64,000 nt of DNA from Acidisoma sp. L85 (GCF_009765865.1 NZ_LMUQ01000003.1:19450-83449), one strand, 5' to 3'. Positions 33,201-42,839 are shown, counted from the stretch's first letter. Notes: generated by a model not told the origin, from the letters alone. Made by a program: numbers and translations.

Positions 33201-35864
33201 GCCGACCTTATCCCGCCCGAAACAAAGGCCCTTCTTGGTTCCGCGGCGCGCGTTGTGTTCGTCGCACAGCGAGGAAGCCTCTTCGATCAGCTCGACAGGA
33301 TTGCCGAAACGGGCAATGCGGCCAGAGCGCCCACACAGATAGCACCTCCTAGAGTAGAAGCGGTTTTGGCGCCCGTGTCGCCAAAGCTCGAGTTCTTCAA
33401 TGGCCTCGGCGGTTTCGCGGATGGTGGGAAGGAGTATGTGACCATCCTCGGCCCCGGCTTGTCGACGCCGGCGCCCTGGATCAACGTCATCGCCAATCCC
33501 ACCTTCGGCTTCCAGGTCGCGGCGGACGGCGGCGGCTATACCTGGTCCGCAAACAGCCGCGAGTACCAGCTGACACCTTGGTCGAACGACCCCGTGACCG
33601 ATCCTTCGGGAGAGGTTTTATACCTCCGCGATGATGAGAGTGGAGATGTGTGGACGCCCACCGCACTTCCCATGCGCGACGAAGGCGCAACCTATATCGC
33701 GCATCATGGACGCGGCTATACTCGCTTCAAAAATTCAGCGCATGGCGTTGATGTCGAACTTCTCCAGTATGTGCCGATCGACGCGCCGGTTAAGATTTCG
33801 CGCCTTATCCTCCACAACCGTTCGAGGAAGGCTCGGCGCCTTAGTGTAACGGCCTATGTCGAGTGGGTTCTCGCCCCGTCGCGGTCGTCTTCGCTGCCGT
33901 TTGTTACGACGGAGATCGATCCCTCTACAGGTGCGATTTTTGCTCGAAATCCTTGGAACATGGCGTTTCCGTCTCGCGTTGCTTTTGCAGATCTGCGCGG
34001 AGGTCACACGAGTTGGACCGGCGACCGCCGTGAGTTCATCGGCCGCAACGGCACGCTCGCGAATCCTGCCGCGCTCAGCAGCGCGGCGCCGCTTTCCAAA
34101 ACTGTTGGCGCAGGTTTAGATCCATGCGGCGCGTTGCGGAGAAAAGTCGAGGTCCCGGCGAACGGCAGTGTCGAGATCGCCTTTTTCCTGGGCGACGCGG
34201 CAAGCGTTGATGAGGCGCGGAACTTGATCACGCATTATCGTACAGCCGATCTGGGTGCAGTCCTCGCGGCCGCGATAGGTTACTGGGACGACGCCCTGGG
34301 CAAGATCGAAATAAAGACGCCCGACCGATCGATGGATATCATGACGAATGGCTGGCTCCTTTACCAGACACTCGCCTGTCGCGTCTGGGCGCGGTCTGCC
34401 TTCTACCAGGCCAGCGGTGCCTATGGCTTCCGCGATCAACTCCAGGACGGTATGGCGCTGGCGGTCTCACGCCCGGCACTCACGCGTGAGCACTTGTTGC
34501 GAGCTGCCGCGCGGCAATTTGTCGAGGGCGACGTCCAGCATTGGTGGCTACCGCATTCGGGTCAGGGTGTTCGGACCCGGATATCGGATGATCGCGCCTG
34601 GCTTGCCTACGCGGTCGGCCACTACCTCAGTGTTACCGCCGAATTCGCGGTTCTTGACGAGCCGGTAGCCTTCTTGGAAGGCCAGGCGTTGAGGGCGGAT
34701 GAGCACGATGCCTTCTTCCTGCCGGCAGCTTCCGATCAGACAGCCAGCTTGTTCGAGCATTGCGCCCTGGCTCTCGATCACAGCCTCGCGGTCGGCGACC
34801 TCGGGCTTCCGCTGATGGGCACAGGAGATTGGAATGATGGCATGAACCGCGTCGGAGAGGGAGGAAAGGGGCAGAGCGTTTGGCTCGGCTGGTTTCTCCA
34901 CGCCGCGCTGACGGCGTTCATTCCGATTGCGCGCAACCGGGGGGAGAAGGAGCGGGCTGTGGCATGGGAGACACATGCTGTTGCCCTGCAGGCGTCGCTA
35001 GAGCGCGAAGCATGGGATGGCGATTGGTATCGGCGCGGCTTCTTCGATGACGGCACCGCGCTAGGATCGGCCGGGAGCCTAGAATGCCAGATCGACTCCA
35101 TAGCGCAGTCCTGGGCGGTGCTCTCCGGAGCGTCAAAGGCCGACCGAGCGAGCCACGCAATGGCATTCGTCAAGCGGGACCTGATTCGGCCCCAGGACGG
35201 CCTGGCGCTGCTGTTTGCGCCGCCATTCGACAAGACGCCGCTCGATCCCGGCTATATCAAAGGTTATCCGCCAGGTATCCGAGAGAACGGAGGCCAGTAT
35301 ACTCACGCCGCTCTCTGGTCGGTCATGGCCTTTGCGGCCCTAGGCGATGGTGACGAGGCGGCCAGCCTGTTTGCACTTCTGAACCCGATCAATCACTCGC
35401 ATACACGCGCTGACGTCTATCGCTACAAGGTCGAACCCTACGTGGTCTCGGCCGATGTCTACGCCATGCCACCCCATGTCGGGCGGGGCGGTTGGACCTG
35501 GTACACGGGCTCCGCCGGCTGGATGTACCGCGCCGCTACCGAAAGCATTCTCGGCCTGCATCTGCTTGGGGAGATCCTGCATCTCGAACCTTGCATCCCG
35601 AAATCATGGCCAGGCTTCGAGATACGGCTCCGACATGGCTCCGCGAGTTACGAGATCCGCGTCGAGAATCCTGCCGGGGCCGGGCAAGGTATCGTATCCG
35701 CATCGATCGATGGAAAGGCGATCCTCGAACGACCTTTCCGCCTAAAGCTCGTGGATGACGGGGCCATCCATCGGGTTCAGGTCGGGCTTGGGGCGATGAT
35801 TCGAGACCGGCCGGCATCGAGCGACGTCCTTTTAGGAAAAGAGACAGATGAGCCAGCGGGTTAG
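27235..35864 (+). pseudogene. cyclic beta-glucan synthase-like giant (GT84-GH94), frameshifted
   Basis: Two overlapping frames (27235-27999 and 27954-35864) make one protein of about 2870 residues, similar to NdvB/ChvB cyclic beta-1,2-glucan synthases. One base is missing near 27922: the first frame ends EILGARGKE and the second resumes ALAEAFAVQFVHRLRDQDPK. Order along the second frame: membrane segments (about 170-215), GT84 transferase (VTLDADTRLPRDTVRRLIGK; YAGKGIYDIDAFE; HHRWARGDWQL), further membrane segments (about 575-760), a glucoamylase-like domain (1050-1290), and a GH94 phosphorylase half with the catalytic Asp in MGTGDWNDGMNRVG (about 2290). Start TTG 27235 has TGAGG upstream and a stop just before. 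It is inner-membrane, using UDP-glucose to make periplasmic glucans in relatives. Apart from the shift it is intact, so sequencing error or recent mutation are both possible. Confidence 0.85.
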
Positions 35865-37515
35865 CCCTTTTGCCGGGAAGACAGCCGATCCCTCCCGGCT
35901 CATCAATGTGCCTCGGCTGATAACTGCGTATTTTACCGGTAGACCGGACCCGACCATTCCCTCGCAACGGGTCTCCTTTGGCACCTCGGGACACCGAGGA
36001 TCCGCCTTCGAGAACTCCTTCAACGAAGCTCATATCCTCGCCATCAGTCAGGCGATTTGCCATCATCGCGTAACCCAACGAATCGACGGCCCCTTGTTCA
36101 TCGGGATTGATACACACGCACTGTCCGAGCCGGCATTGGCAAGTGCACTAGAAGTATTTGTCGCCAACGAGGTGAATGTGATGTTCGACGCGAACAGCGG
36201 TTATACACCGACGCCGGTCATTTCTCACGCCATTCTGACTTACAACAGGAACCGCAAGAGCGGTCTGGCCGATGGGATTGTGATTACGCCGTCTCACAAT
36301 CCGCCAGAGGACGGAGGCTTTAAGTACAATCCGCCGACGGGCGGCCCTGCGGACACCCAGGACACGGGCAAAATCGCGCAGCTCGCGAACAGGAGCCTGG
36401 AGGACAAGCTCGAGGGTGTAAAACGCATTCCGTACGATCGTGCTCTCAAATCATCCTGGGTCCACAAGCACGATTACGTTGGCTCCTATGTCGCCGATCT
36501 AGCCAACGTCGTTGACATGGAAATGATCCGCGCCTCCGGTGTAGAAATAGGGATCGATCCACTAGGAGGCGCCAGCGTCCACTACTGGCAACCCATAATC
36601 GAGACATACGGCATCGCGGCGACGGTCGTGAATGAAGTGATAGACCCGACGTTTCGGTTCATGCCCGTCGACTGGGATGGAAAGATACGGATGGATTGCT
36701 CTTCCCCCTACGCCATGACGGGCCTGATCGCTATGCGTGACAGATTCGATGTCGCCTTCGCGACCGACACAGATGCTGACCGACACGGCATCGTCAACCG
36801 GTCGGGCGGCTTGATGGAGCCGAACCAGTTTCTCGCGACGGCGATAGCCTACCTTTTTGCGAACCGACCCGGCTGGAGTGAGCGTTGCTGCATTGGCAAG
36901 ACGATTGTCAGCAGCAGTATCATCGACCGCGCCGCCAAAATGTTGAACCGGAACGTTGTAGAAGTCCCGGTAGGATTCAAATGGTTCGTTGGCGGATTAG
37001 CCGATGGGCTGCTCGGCTTTGCAGGTGAGGAAAGCGCGGGGGCATCGTTCCTGCGCTGCGACGGAACGGCGTGGACGACTGACAAGGACGGCTTAATCCT
37101 CGGCCTACTTGCTGCGGAAATCACTGCGTGCACAAAGCATGATCCGGGTATTTTCTACCAGGCGCTTGGCCAAAAGCTGGGGACGTCCTTCTACGAAAGA
37201 ACCGACGCGCCCGCGACCTCGGAACAGAAGGCGCTCCTGGCAGCGATGTCGCCGGATGAGTTTGGCATGACAGAGCTCGCCGGCGAGCCGATACGGGCGA
37301 AGCTAACGACCGCCCCTGGGAACGGTTCTCCAATCGGAGGCCTTAAGGTTGTCGCTCAAAATGGATGGTTCGCCGCGAGGCCCTCAGGGACGGAAGATAT
37401 TTACAAGATTTATGCCGAAAGCTTCCAGGGCGAAGAGCATCTTCGGCAGATCCAGCGGGAGGCGCAAGAGGCTCTCGACGAGGTATTCAAGGGTGCTGGA
37501 CTGTCCGAGGCGTAA
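35848..37515 (+). CDS. pgm: phosphoglucomutase, alpha-D-glucose specific
   Basis: 555-residue alpha-D-phosphohexomutase interconverting glucose 6-phosphate and glucose 1-phosphate. Catalytic S149 lies in ITPSHNPPEDGG; metal loop DTDADRHG (about 309-316); sugar-binding GEESAG; phosphate-binding RPSGTEDIYKIYAES. Length is normal for the Pgm (not ManB) branch. It overlaps the end of the glucan synthase by 17 nt, so the two are an operon: Pgm supplies glucose 1-phosphate for UDP-glucose, the synthase's donor, and can recycle glucose 1-phosphate released by a GH94 phosphorylase. Intact. Confidence 0.95.
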   Translation: MSQRVSPFAGKTADPSRLINVPRLITAYFTGRPDPTIPSQRVSFGTSGHRGSAFENSFNEAHILAISQAICHHRVTQRIDGPLFIGIDTHALSEPALASALEVFVANEVNVMFDANSGYTPTPVISHAILTYNRNRKSGLADGIVITPSHNPPEDGGFKYNPPTGGPADTQDTGKIAQLANRSLEDKLEGVKRIPYDRALKSSWVHKHDYVGSYVADLANVVDMEMIRASGVEIGIDPLGGASVHYWQPIIETYGIAATVVNEVIDPTFRFMPVDWDGKIRMDCSSPYAMTGLIAMRDRFDVAFATDTDADRHGIVNRSGGLMEPNQFLATAIAYLFANRPGWSERCCIGKTIVSSSIIDRAAKMLNRNVVEVPVGFKWFVGGLADGLLGFAGEESAGASFLRCDGTAWTTDKDGLILGLLAAEITACTKHDPGIFYQALGQKLGTSFYERTDAPATSEQKALLAAMSPDEFGMTELAGEPIRAKLTTAPGNGSPIGGLKVVAQNGWFAARPSGTEDIYKIYAESFQGEEHLRQIQREAQEALDEVFKGAGLSEA

Positions 37516-37560
37516 GGGATGTCCGAGTCGCCATCCCTTGGATCAGGATGAATATCGTCC

Positions 37561-37609
37561 TCCTAGGTATTTTCCGAGTCTACCTATTCGGCTTGCGCCA
37601 CATTAACTC
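37561..37609 (+). promoter_or_regulatory. FixJ-type box 11 with -10
   Basis: TCCTAGGTATTTTCCGAGTC is at 37561-37580. TAACTC (37604-37609) begins 25 nt after TTTCCGAG. It points to the 66-residue gene at 37664. Confidence 0.65.
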
Positions 37610-37663
37610 CTCGAGGCGATAGGTCGCTCACCTATCACCCCAACAAGAGCTGTAGGAGATACC

Positions 37664-37864
37664 ATGGCGAATGATGCGACTCTTCCGATCATGCGCGTGA
37701 ATACGGCGAAGCCTATGCAGGCAGAAAGAGACCGAAGCGCAATGGACATGCAAGTGTCATCGGAGGATCAGTCCGCGGTTTCGGCACAAGAGACACAAGC
37801 GCTCAAATCAGGCCAGCCAACCCAGCTTACGGCGCCGGGACGCAAGCCCCTATTCCGAACCTGA
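37664..37864 (+). CDS. small unknown protein, predicted regulon member
   Basis: 66 residues, polar, rich in Gln, Ala, Ser and Thr, with no membrane segment and no recognised domain; probably disordered. Evidence that it is real: a good ribosome site (TAGGAGATACC before the ATG), and box 11 with a -10 element placed just as at the larger genes, giving a leader of about 50 nt. It ends right before the cytochrome c' remnant. I do not assign a function. Confidence 0.6.
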   Translation: MANDATLPIMRVNTAKPMQAERDRSAMDMQVSSEDQSAVSAQETQALKSGQPTQLTAPGRKPLFRT

Positions 37865-38179
37865 TGTGGCTCGGCTCCTTGCACCGCAGCGTATAGTAGA
37901 AGCTGGAGCGCCGCAGCTACGGAGGAGTCCGCACATGATCTGGTCTCATGGTCACGGCGGCTGGGTGAGTTGTTCCCTCCTGGTGAGGCGACAGCGGAAT
38001 ACGTGGATATGAGCCCAGAGCGACTGAGGGGTGCCCCTGCCGCAATGAGAGAGACGTCCGAAATGCTGCTGGCGGCGGTGCAAAATGGTAACCGCGCGGA
38101 CATTGGGAGCCAGCTCGCTAACACCGAGAAAAATGGTTGTGGCTTTTGTCACCTCAATACGAACACCAGCATCAGATGA
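37865..38179 (+). pseudogene. cytochrome c' C-terminal remnant
   Basis: The open frame has no good start codon but reads DLVSWSRRLGELFPPGEATA ... MRETSEMLLAAVQNGNRADI and ends GCGFCHLNTNTSIR. This matches the cytochrome c' / c-556 pattern (A.DL...FP.G...A..L..AA..GD......V...C..CH), including the CxxCH heme site near the C-terminus. The N-terminal signal peptide and first helix are missing, a stop (37862-37864) cuts the frame on the left, and the IS481-type element lies 24 bp beyond the end. Likely a broken high-spin heme protein, a class that binds NO or other small ligands. Confidence 0.55.
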
Positions 38180-38197
38180 CGCAACCAAATTCTGGAT

Positions 38198-38203
38198 CCT
38201 AGG
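38198..38203 (+). repeat. target-site duplication CCTAGG (left)
   Basis: CCTAGG here and at 39219-39224 flank the IS481-type element exactly, matching the NCTAGN target known for IS481. Confidence 0.85.
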
Positions 38204-39177
38204 TGTTTAGTCCCCGCCTTTGGTGGGGCGGGTTTGAGGCGAACCGCTCTGGCTCGTTTTGCCAGGTTCGGCAGAGAAATTCGTATGGTGTGAGACCGTT
38301 GAGCGTCTTCAGTCGGCGGCCGAAGTTGTAGGCGCTGACGAACTGCTCGAGATGGCGACGAAGCTGCTCGTGGTCGTCGTAATGGTACCGCTGGACGGTC
38401 GCTTCCTTGATGGTCGGTTCATCCTCTCGACCTGACCATTGGTCCAGGGATGATTGATTTTGGTGAAGCGATGCTCGATGTCGTTCTCGCGGCAACGCAT
38501 CTCGAACATGTGGGTGATGAACCGCGCTGTTGGTCCATTGGCATAGCGTTGTGGAAGCCGGAACTGGATGCCGTTGTCGGTCAGCACCGTGTGGATGCGA
38601 TAGGGCACGGCCTTGATAGTGCGACCAGGAAAGCCGACGCCGTGACGCGATTGGCTTTCTCCACCAGCTGCGCGAAAGCGAACTTGCTAGTGCGGTCGAT
38701 GGCAACGAAGAGATACAGCTTGCCTTCCGCGGTCTGCACCTCCGCGATATCGACGTGAAAGAAGCCGATCGGATAGGCTTTGAACTTCTTCTTCGGCGCC
38801 TTGTCGCCCTCGACGTCCGGCAGACGCCCGATGCCGTGACGAGCGAGGCAGCGGTGCAGCGACGAGCGCGTGAGATGCGGGATGGTGGCCTGCAGTGCGT
38901 AGAGGCAATCATCGAGCGGGAGCAGTGTGTGCCTGCGAAACGCGACGACGATAGCCTCATCGGTGACCGAGAGGCTGGTTGAACGCGGCTCCCGCGGCCC
39001 CGTCGGCAGGTCAGCGACAGAGGTTCGGCGCTTCCACTTGGCAACCGTCTTCTGGTTGATGCCATAGCGCTTAGCGAGCGCCCTCAGGCTCGCTTGACTA
39101 TGCTGTATCGCGCGACGGACCGCCGCAGTCGTGGTGGCGCTCCCGTGGAGAACCTGGCCCATAGCGCTTCCTTCCAC
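38199..39177 (-). pseudogene. IS481-family transposase, two frameshifts
   Basis: Starts at 39177 with a helix-turn-helix region (SQASLRALAKRYGINQKTVAKW), then DDE (rve) core pieces FFHVDIAEVQ, VLTDNGIQF and INHPWTNGQVERMN, ending GLTPYEFLCRTWQ. One base is missing near 38620 (frame leaves after ASAFLVAL and resumes KAVPYRIHTVL) and another near 38415 (after VERMNR, resuming IKEATVQRYHY). The full length would be about 320 residues. The stop codon TAG is contributed by the duplicated target CCTAGG itself, so termination depended on the insertion site. Not functional as sequenced. Confidence 0.85.
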
Positions 39178-39218
39178 TCACGGGTAAAGAATGCACCATC
39201 AAAACGCGGGACGATACA
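38204..39218 (-). mobile_element. IS481-family insertion sequence, inactive
   Basis: 1015-bp element bounded by CCTAGG duplications. Imperfect terminal inverted repeats start TGTTTAGTCCCCGCC (left) and TGTATCGTCCCGCG (right, complement). It carries one transposase gene on the minus strand that is broken by two frameshifts. Removal of the element and one duplication joins GGATCCTAGG directly to TGGGGAAAGAG, showing the pre-insertion site. Family assignment rests on the transposase, the ends and the CTAG-centred target. Confidence 0.88.
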
Positions 39219-39224
39219 CCTAGG
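39219..39224 (+). repeat. target-site duplication CCTAGG (right)
   Basis: Right copy of the 6-bp duplication flanking the IS481-type element. Confidence 0.85.
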
Positions 39225-39640
39225 TGGGGAAAGAGATTTGGAGGTCCACGGAGGGTTTACACCACCGATGGCCTATCTGGTCTGTTACGCCGACGACGCC
39301 GGAAAGCCGGTGCATAAGCGCCTTCGTTCAAGCCACCGGCGGAGACGCCGTCCTTACGACAACGGGTTCACTGAAAGCGTCACCAGCGGTCGCGACGAGG
39401 AAGGGCGTCTGACTCGGAATGTCGGTCATGTGGAGCCCCGAGCAGACGGCTCGCCTTGCCTGCGAATCGCTTTCGGTAAAGGCCACCAACGTGTTAACGC
39501 TAGCGAAGTCGCTTTTTGGCTTCAAGTGGCTCCGTCGGCGGCTCGTCGAGCCACCCCGTCCACCTGGCATCCTAGCTCCGGGAAGAATCTTTCGTCGGCA
39601 ACCGCTCCGGCCAGCAAGGAGATTGAAATGAAATCCCATT
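39225..39640 (+). pseudogene. possible phasin-like remnant
   Basis: Frames here give AFVQATGGDAVLTTTGSLKAS, then ESLSVKATNVLTLAKSLFGF, and in another frame NLSSATAPASKEIE before a stop. The first two pieces resemble the alternating small/hydrophobic helices and the AKSLxGxKSLxE segment of phasins (polyhydroxyalkanoate granule proteins), but the reading needs frame changes and has no start. The 39225-39835 stretch otherwise shows nothing recognisable. Weak call. Confidence 0.25.
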
Positions 39641-39835
39641 ACCCTCTAGCCTCCCCGAGGCAAAGACCCTGTAGAGTACTTCAGCCTCACGATGACCTCA
39701 CGGTGACTTGCCCTCCGCATTGATGTCCGGATATCGAGAGAATGGTGGCGCGCTTCATTCAAACGCTATCGCTGTGCTCAACGCGATGGCGTCAAATGAC
39801 GCGACAGAGAGCGTGACGCAAGAAAGCGCGACGTC

Positions 39836-40462
39836 CTATCCGAGTCGTGCGAGCTGCGCAGTTTCATTCACACTACGTATCTTCCACGCGTCCTTGCGGT
39901 GGAGGATTACACTGACACCGCAGGGGGCTAATTCCATCGTTCCATAGCGTGCAAGAGGAAGTCCGAGAACGTGGAGCAAGATGAGTTGAATGATACTATC
40001 ATGGCTAACTAGTATGATCGTCGATCCCTCCTTGCGCACAAGCGCCCTTCCAAGCGCGTTGACAGCTCGATCGGCCGCTTTCTGAAGGCTTTCCCCACCC
40101 GGCAGCAGGACGGTTTCAGGCGCCGTCATCCAGGCGTCGAAAAGTTGAGGATCCCGCTGTCTGACTTCCTGATGCGTTTCGCCTTGCCATTGCCCGTAGT
40201 CAATATCGTTTAGCTCTTGGGCCGCTTCTAGCAAGAGACCTTGAGGGCCTGCGATGATCTCTGCCGTGGTCTGACAACGGTTCAGCGGACTGGCAAAAAG
40301 CGCAGTCGCGGTGCCGAGATTAAGAAGATAGTCTCTTGTGAGCTCGGCTTGACGGACACCACGGGGTGTAAGCAGAAGATCCTCGCGCCCTCGAAAAGTT
40401 GGAGGCTCGATTCCATCGACCTCACCGTGCCTGACCAGGATGATGCGTGTAGAGGATCTCAC
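39836..40462 (-). CDS. histidine phosphatase (phosphoglycerate mutase-like)
   Basis: 208 residues of the histidine phosphatase superfamily (branch 1). The RHG motif LVRHGE is at 9-14 with the phospho-accepting His12; second catalytic His in ILVSHDSIIQ; conserved SPLNRCQTTAEII and the acid-bearing ELNDIDYGQWQG. This pattern is that of CobC/GpmB/SixA-like broad phosphatases rather than glycolytic mutase. Start is GTG 40462. It stands alone, co-directional with the stress genes to its right; no box upstream. Substrate cannot be told from sequence. Confidence 0.85.
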   Translation of the reverse strand: MRSSTRIILVRHGEVDGIEPPTFRGREDLLLTPRGVRQAELTRDYLLNLGTATALFASPLNRCQTTAEIIAGPQGLLLEAAQELNDIDYGQWQGETHQEVRQRDPQLFDAWMTAPETVLLPGGESLQKAADRAVNALGRALVRKEGSTIILVSHDSIIQLILLHVLGLPLARYGTMELAPCGVSVILHRKDAWKIRSVNETAQLARLG

Positions 40463-40848
40463 GGCCTATGAACCCATGAAAATTATGAGGAACGCTCGGT
40501 CGATGTCGCAGACCTCGTGACGATACGACGTGGCCGGCGAACAGCGCAGTCGATAGCCGGGAAGGTTCCTTGGGCTTCGCTTTGAAAGGAGGTAAGCATC
40601 ATCCAAGCCCTCTTCCGCGCTGAAACTCGGGCAAAAGGAAGCGAATAAGCCGAGCCATGTGAGAATGTCGCTCTGATTGTGACACAGACAGCGCTGTCAA
40701 TGAGCAAGTTGCGGTTGGCAACGACCTGCATCATCCAACACTGCACGGCGCTATCGAGATCCAGGATCGAAGGCGACGGTTTGTCTCGGGTATGAGTAGA
40801 GTTTGGTCGCGACACATCGCGCCGTCGATTGCCGATCTGCCGCAAGAA
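40463..40848. other. intergenic DNA, no gene seen
   Basis: A 120-residue open frame on the minus strand (40845-40483) has no domain, signal or plausible start context; I regard it as chance. Confidence 0.45.
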
Positions 40849-41409
40849 CTAGGCACCGGCGTGAATTGGGTGAAAGGGAGGCTCCGTGATATTTGGAACC
40901 GCATGCAGCTGGAGTCGGTTTGGCTGAGCCGTGCTTAAAATGGCCTCGGCGCGCTCCATTTCTTCCGCGGTGCCGTGTGCCATGACAAGGAAGCTGTTCG
41001 CTTTGACGTCGGCCTCATATTCGATCACGCTATCCCGCGGTATGCCCATGCCGTACAGTGCCGCGCCGAAAGCACTAAATCCGCCGACCACTACGGCGCT
41101 CTCAATCGCGGAAATCGCTGTGACCGCGAGATATCCAAGCACGATAACATGGCCCACCACGGGAATTGTGAGGAAAAGACCACCGAAGAACAGCCCCCAT
41201 AGGCCTCCCCAAAAGGCGCCTCGGCTGCCCCAAAACTTTACTCGATCCTCCATGTTGTAGAAGCCGATGACCTTCTCGTCGGTATGATAGCCCTTACCGA
41301 CGACGCTTAGGTTCCTTACATCAAAGCCACCAGCGCTAAGCCGCTTTATCGCATCCTCGGCTTTTTGGTGATCGTCGAAGACCGCAATAGCTGACTCGAT
41401 TGTTTTCAT
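40849..41409 (-). CDS. YflT / general-stress 17M-like membrane-associated protein
   Basis: 186 residues from ATG 41409. The N-terminus (MKTIESAIAVFDDHQKAEDAIKRLSAGGFDVRNLSVVGK) is the YflT/GSP17M domain pattern of bacterial stress proteins. The middle is a Gly- and Trp-rich hydrophobic stretch (GAFWGGLWGLFFGGLFLTIPVVGHVIVLGYLAVTAI, about 61-95), then another (VVVGGFSAFGAALYGMGI), then an alpha/beta tail. It probably touches or spans the inner membrane. The frame may start 8 residues earlier at 41433. A degenerate box (12) lies about 75 bp upstream. Function unknown; induced under stress in relatives. Confidence 0.8.
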   Translation of the reverse strand: MKTIESAIAVFDDHQKAEDAIKRLSAGGFDVRNLSVVGKGYHTDEKVIGFYNMEDRVKFWGSRGAFWGGLWGLFFGGLFLTIPVVGHVIVLGYLAVTAISAIESAVVVGGFSAFGAALYGMGIPRDSVIEYEADVKANSFLVMAHGTAEEMERAEAILSTAQPNRLQLHAVPNITEPPFHPIHAGA

Positions 41410-41483
41410 GGCTTTGTCTTTCGTGGCAAGCATTGTTGGCGACGGTCACCCGCATTGCGCGGTGTGGGCCGCACGGATCGGGG

Positions 41484-41505
41484 GGTAGGTTCGAAAACCT
41501 CTCGG
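41484..41505 (-). promoter_or_regulatory. degenerate FixJ-type box 12
   Basis: Minus strand reads CCGAGAGGTTTTCGAACC, matching box 13 at about 13 of 17 positions (GAG..GTTT.CGAACC). No good -10 at the usual spacing. It points to the YflT-like gene. Tentative. Confidence 0.35.
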
Positions 41506-41560
41506 ATGGGCCACCCTTGCTCTTAGGGTAAGCGCGGATCTCCGCTCCTTGCCATAACGA

Positions 41561-41947
41561 TCATTGGAACGGAATCGTTATTGTGACCCGGCGACTTTCA
41601 AGAGACGTTCCGACGAAGGCTGTTGACCCATTCGATGTCTGATGAATGCGAGCGGCAGGAACTCCATCTGCGGTTAGTTGATCAACCACCACCTGGGCTC
41701 GGGTGGCCGACAATAGCGCGCCCGCGCGAGGCGACCCCGTCGTATCCGCAAAGCCAGTAACTAGCAGAGTGCCGGCGCCACGCTTGCTAGCCATGCCCGC
41801 GGCGTCGCGGACAGCTTCAGCAGCAGGCTTGTCGATCCTCGCGGACCATTTGGTAAAAAATATAACGACATTGCGACTCTCTGCGCTAGCCACACAGGGT
41901 AGTGCCACCAAACTAGAAAGGATTAGAATTCCGAGTGTCTTTCCCAT
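41561..41947 (-). CDS. short periplasmic OmpA-domain protein
   Basis: 128 residues: signal peptide (MGKTLGILILSSLVALPCVASAES, cleavage near ASA-E) followed by a compact OmpA C-terminal-like domain. Its peptidoglycan-binding pattern is visible in LLVTGFADTTGSPRAGALLSATRAQVVVDQLTADGVP and SLESRRVTITI. No lipobox or beta-barrel is present, so it is a soluble periplasmic cell-wall binder. It lacks the usual partner domain, as stand-alone OmpA-like proteins do. Box 13 with a TAACGT hexamer lies about 200 bp upstream. Confidence 0.82.
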   Translation of the reverse strand: MGKTLGILILSSLVALPCVASAESRNVVIFFTKWSARIDKPAAEAVRDAAGMASKRGAGTLLVTGFADTTGSPRAGALLSATRAQVVVDQLTADGVPAARIHQTSNGSTAFVGTSLESRRVTITIPFQ

Positions 41948-42134
41948 CGCTACGTCAACCCTCTAGATGTTCGAAAGAATGTTGATACCTTGGCGTGCAG
42001 CCCACCTGGCCGCCCTCAACTCGTTCAAGTACCTACGCAAATTCGCTGACTTAGGCACAAACTGATGGAACCGGAGCAGGACTCATTTTGTGGACAACCT
42101 CTCAGCACATATTCGGCAAGTTAATGTCCAGAGC

Positions 42135-42183
42135 ACGTTAGCTTAGCGAATCGTCCCTTGGTAGGTTCGGAAACTACTCAGAG
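42135..42183 (-). promoter_or_regulatory. FixJ-type box 13 with -10
   Basis: Minus strand 42183-42164 reads CTCTGAGTAGTTTCCGAACC. TAACGT (42140-42135) begins 25 nt after TTTCCGAA. It points to the OmpA-like gene. Confidence 0.65.
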
Positions 42184-42618
42184 AAACGGGTTCGCTGACG
42201 GGCTGGTCTGACTCCCTCATTGTGAAATGAGCAACAATGCTGATCCGGCGCTGACGATGTTGCTCACGGATTCGGGTGGACTCCCAGATCTCGCGGCGCC
42301 GCCGCGCAATGGCGACCCATCTTATAGCGGTTCGTCTATAAATGCGACCACGTCCTCTTCTTCAGGAAGATACTGCGAGGTCGACGCGGGTCGGCTTGAC
42401 GCGTGTCTGTTATCGACGGATGAATCGGTTCACGACCCTTTACTCGGGACGCCATCGCGAAATCCATGACAATCAAATGCTTAGGGAGCTCGTGCTAGCG
42501 CTCTCAGTCCCATGGCGAACGAGCAAGGCGGGGCTTCCACTTAGCGGCTAAATGACGACCGCTCTCGAAATGCACACGGCCGCATTCCCAGCGTCAAATG
42601 AATGCCCTGTGTCAGTGG

Positions 42619-42668
42619 TTCTAGGTATTTTCCGAGCCTTTCGCGTCCTCTCCGTGCCGAGATATACC
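42619..42668 (+). promoter_or_regulatory. FixJ-type box 14 with -10
   Basis: TCTAGGTATTTTCCGAGCCT at 42620-42639 is identical to box 10. TATACC (42663-42668) begins 26 nt after TTTCCGAG. It points to the PRC-barrel gene. Between boxes 13 and 14 (42184-42618) I see no convincing gene. Confidence 0.7.
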
Positions 42669-42839
42669 CATGTGTCAGTGTTTGACGACGAAGCAAACTG
42701 ATTGTGCTTCAGGGCGGCTTTCATCGTCGGACCCACGCAGATCATGCACTTCGACCGTTCGCCATCAAGTGGGACATGCCTCCCGGGCTCCTAGATGATA
42801 GCGCCCTAACAAGCGTGCCGCTCATAAGGGAATCGAACT

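Noticed and set aside
38204..38232. GC-rich inverted repeat at the IS left end that could look like a terminator.
   Set aside because: It is part of the element's terminal sequence and is followed by only a short T run.
40483..40845. 120-residue minus-strand frame.
   Set aside because: No recognisable domain, no conserved-looking pattern and poor start context.
42227..42469. 80-residue plus-strand frame between boxes 13 and 14.
   Set aside because: Low-complexity Ser/Asp composition, no ribosome site, and box 13 points the other way.
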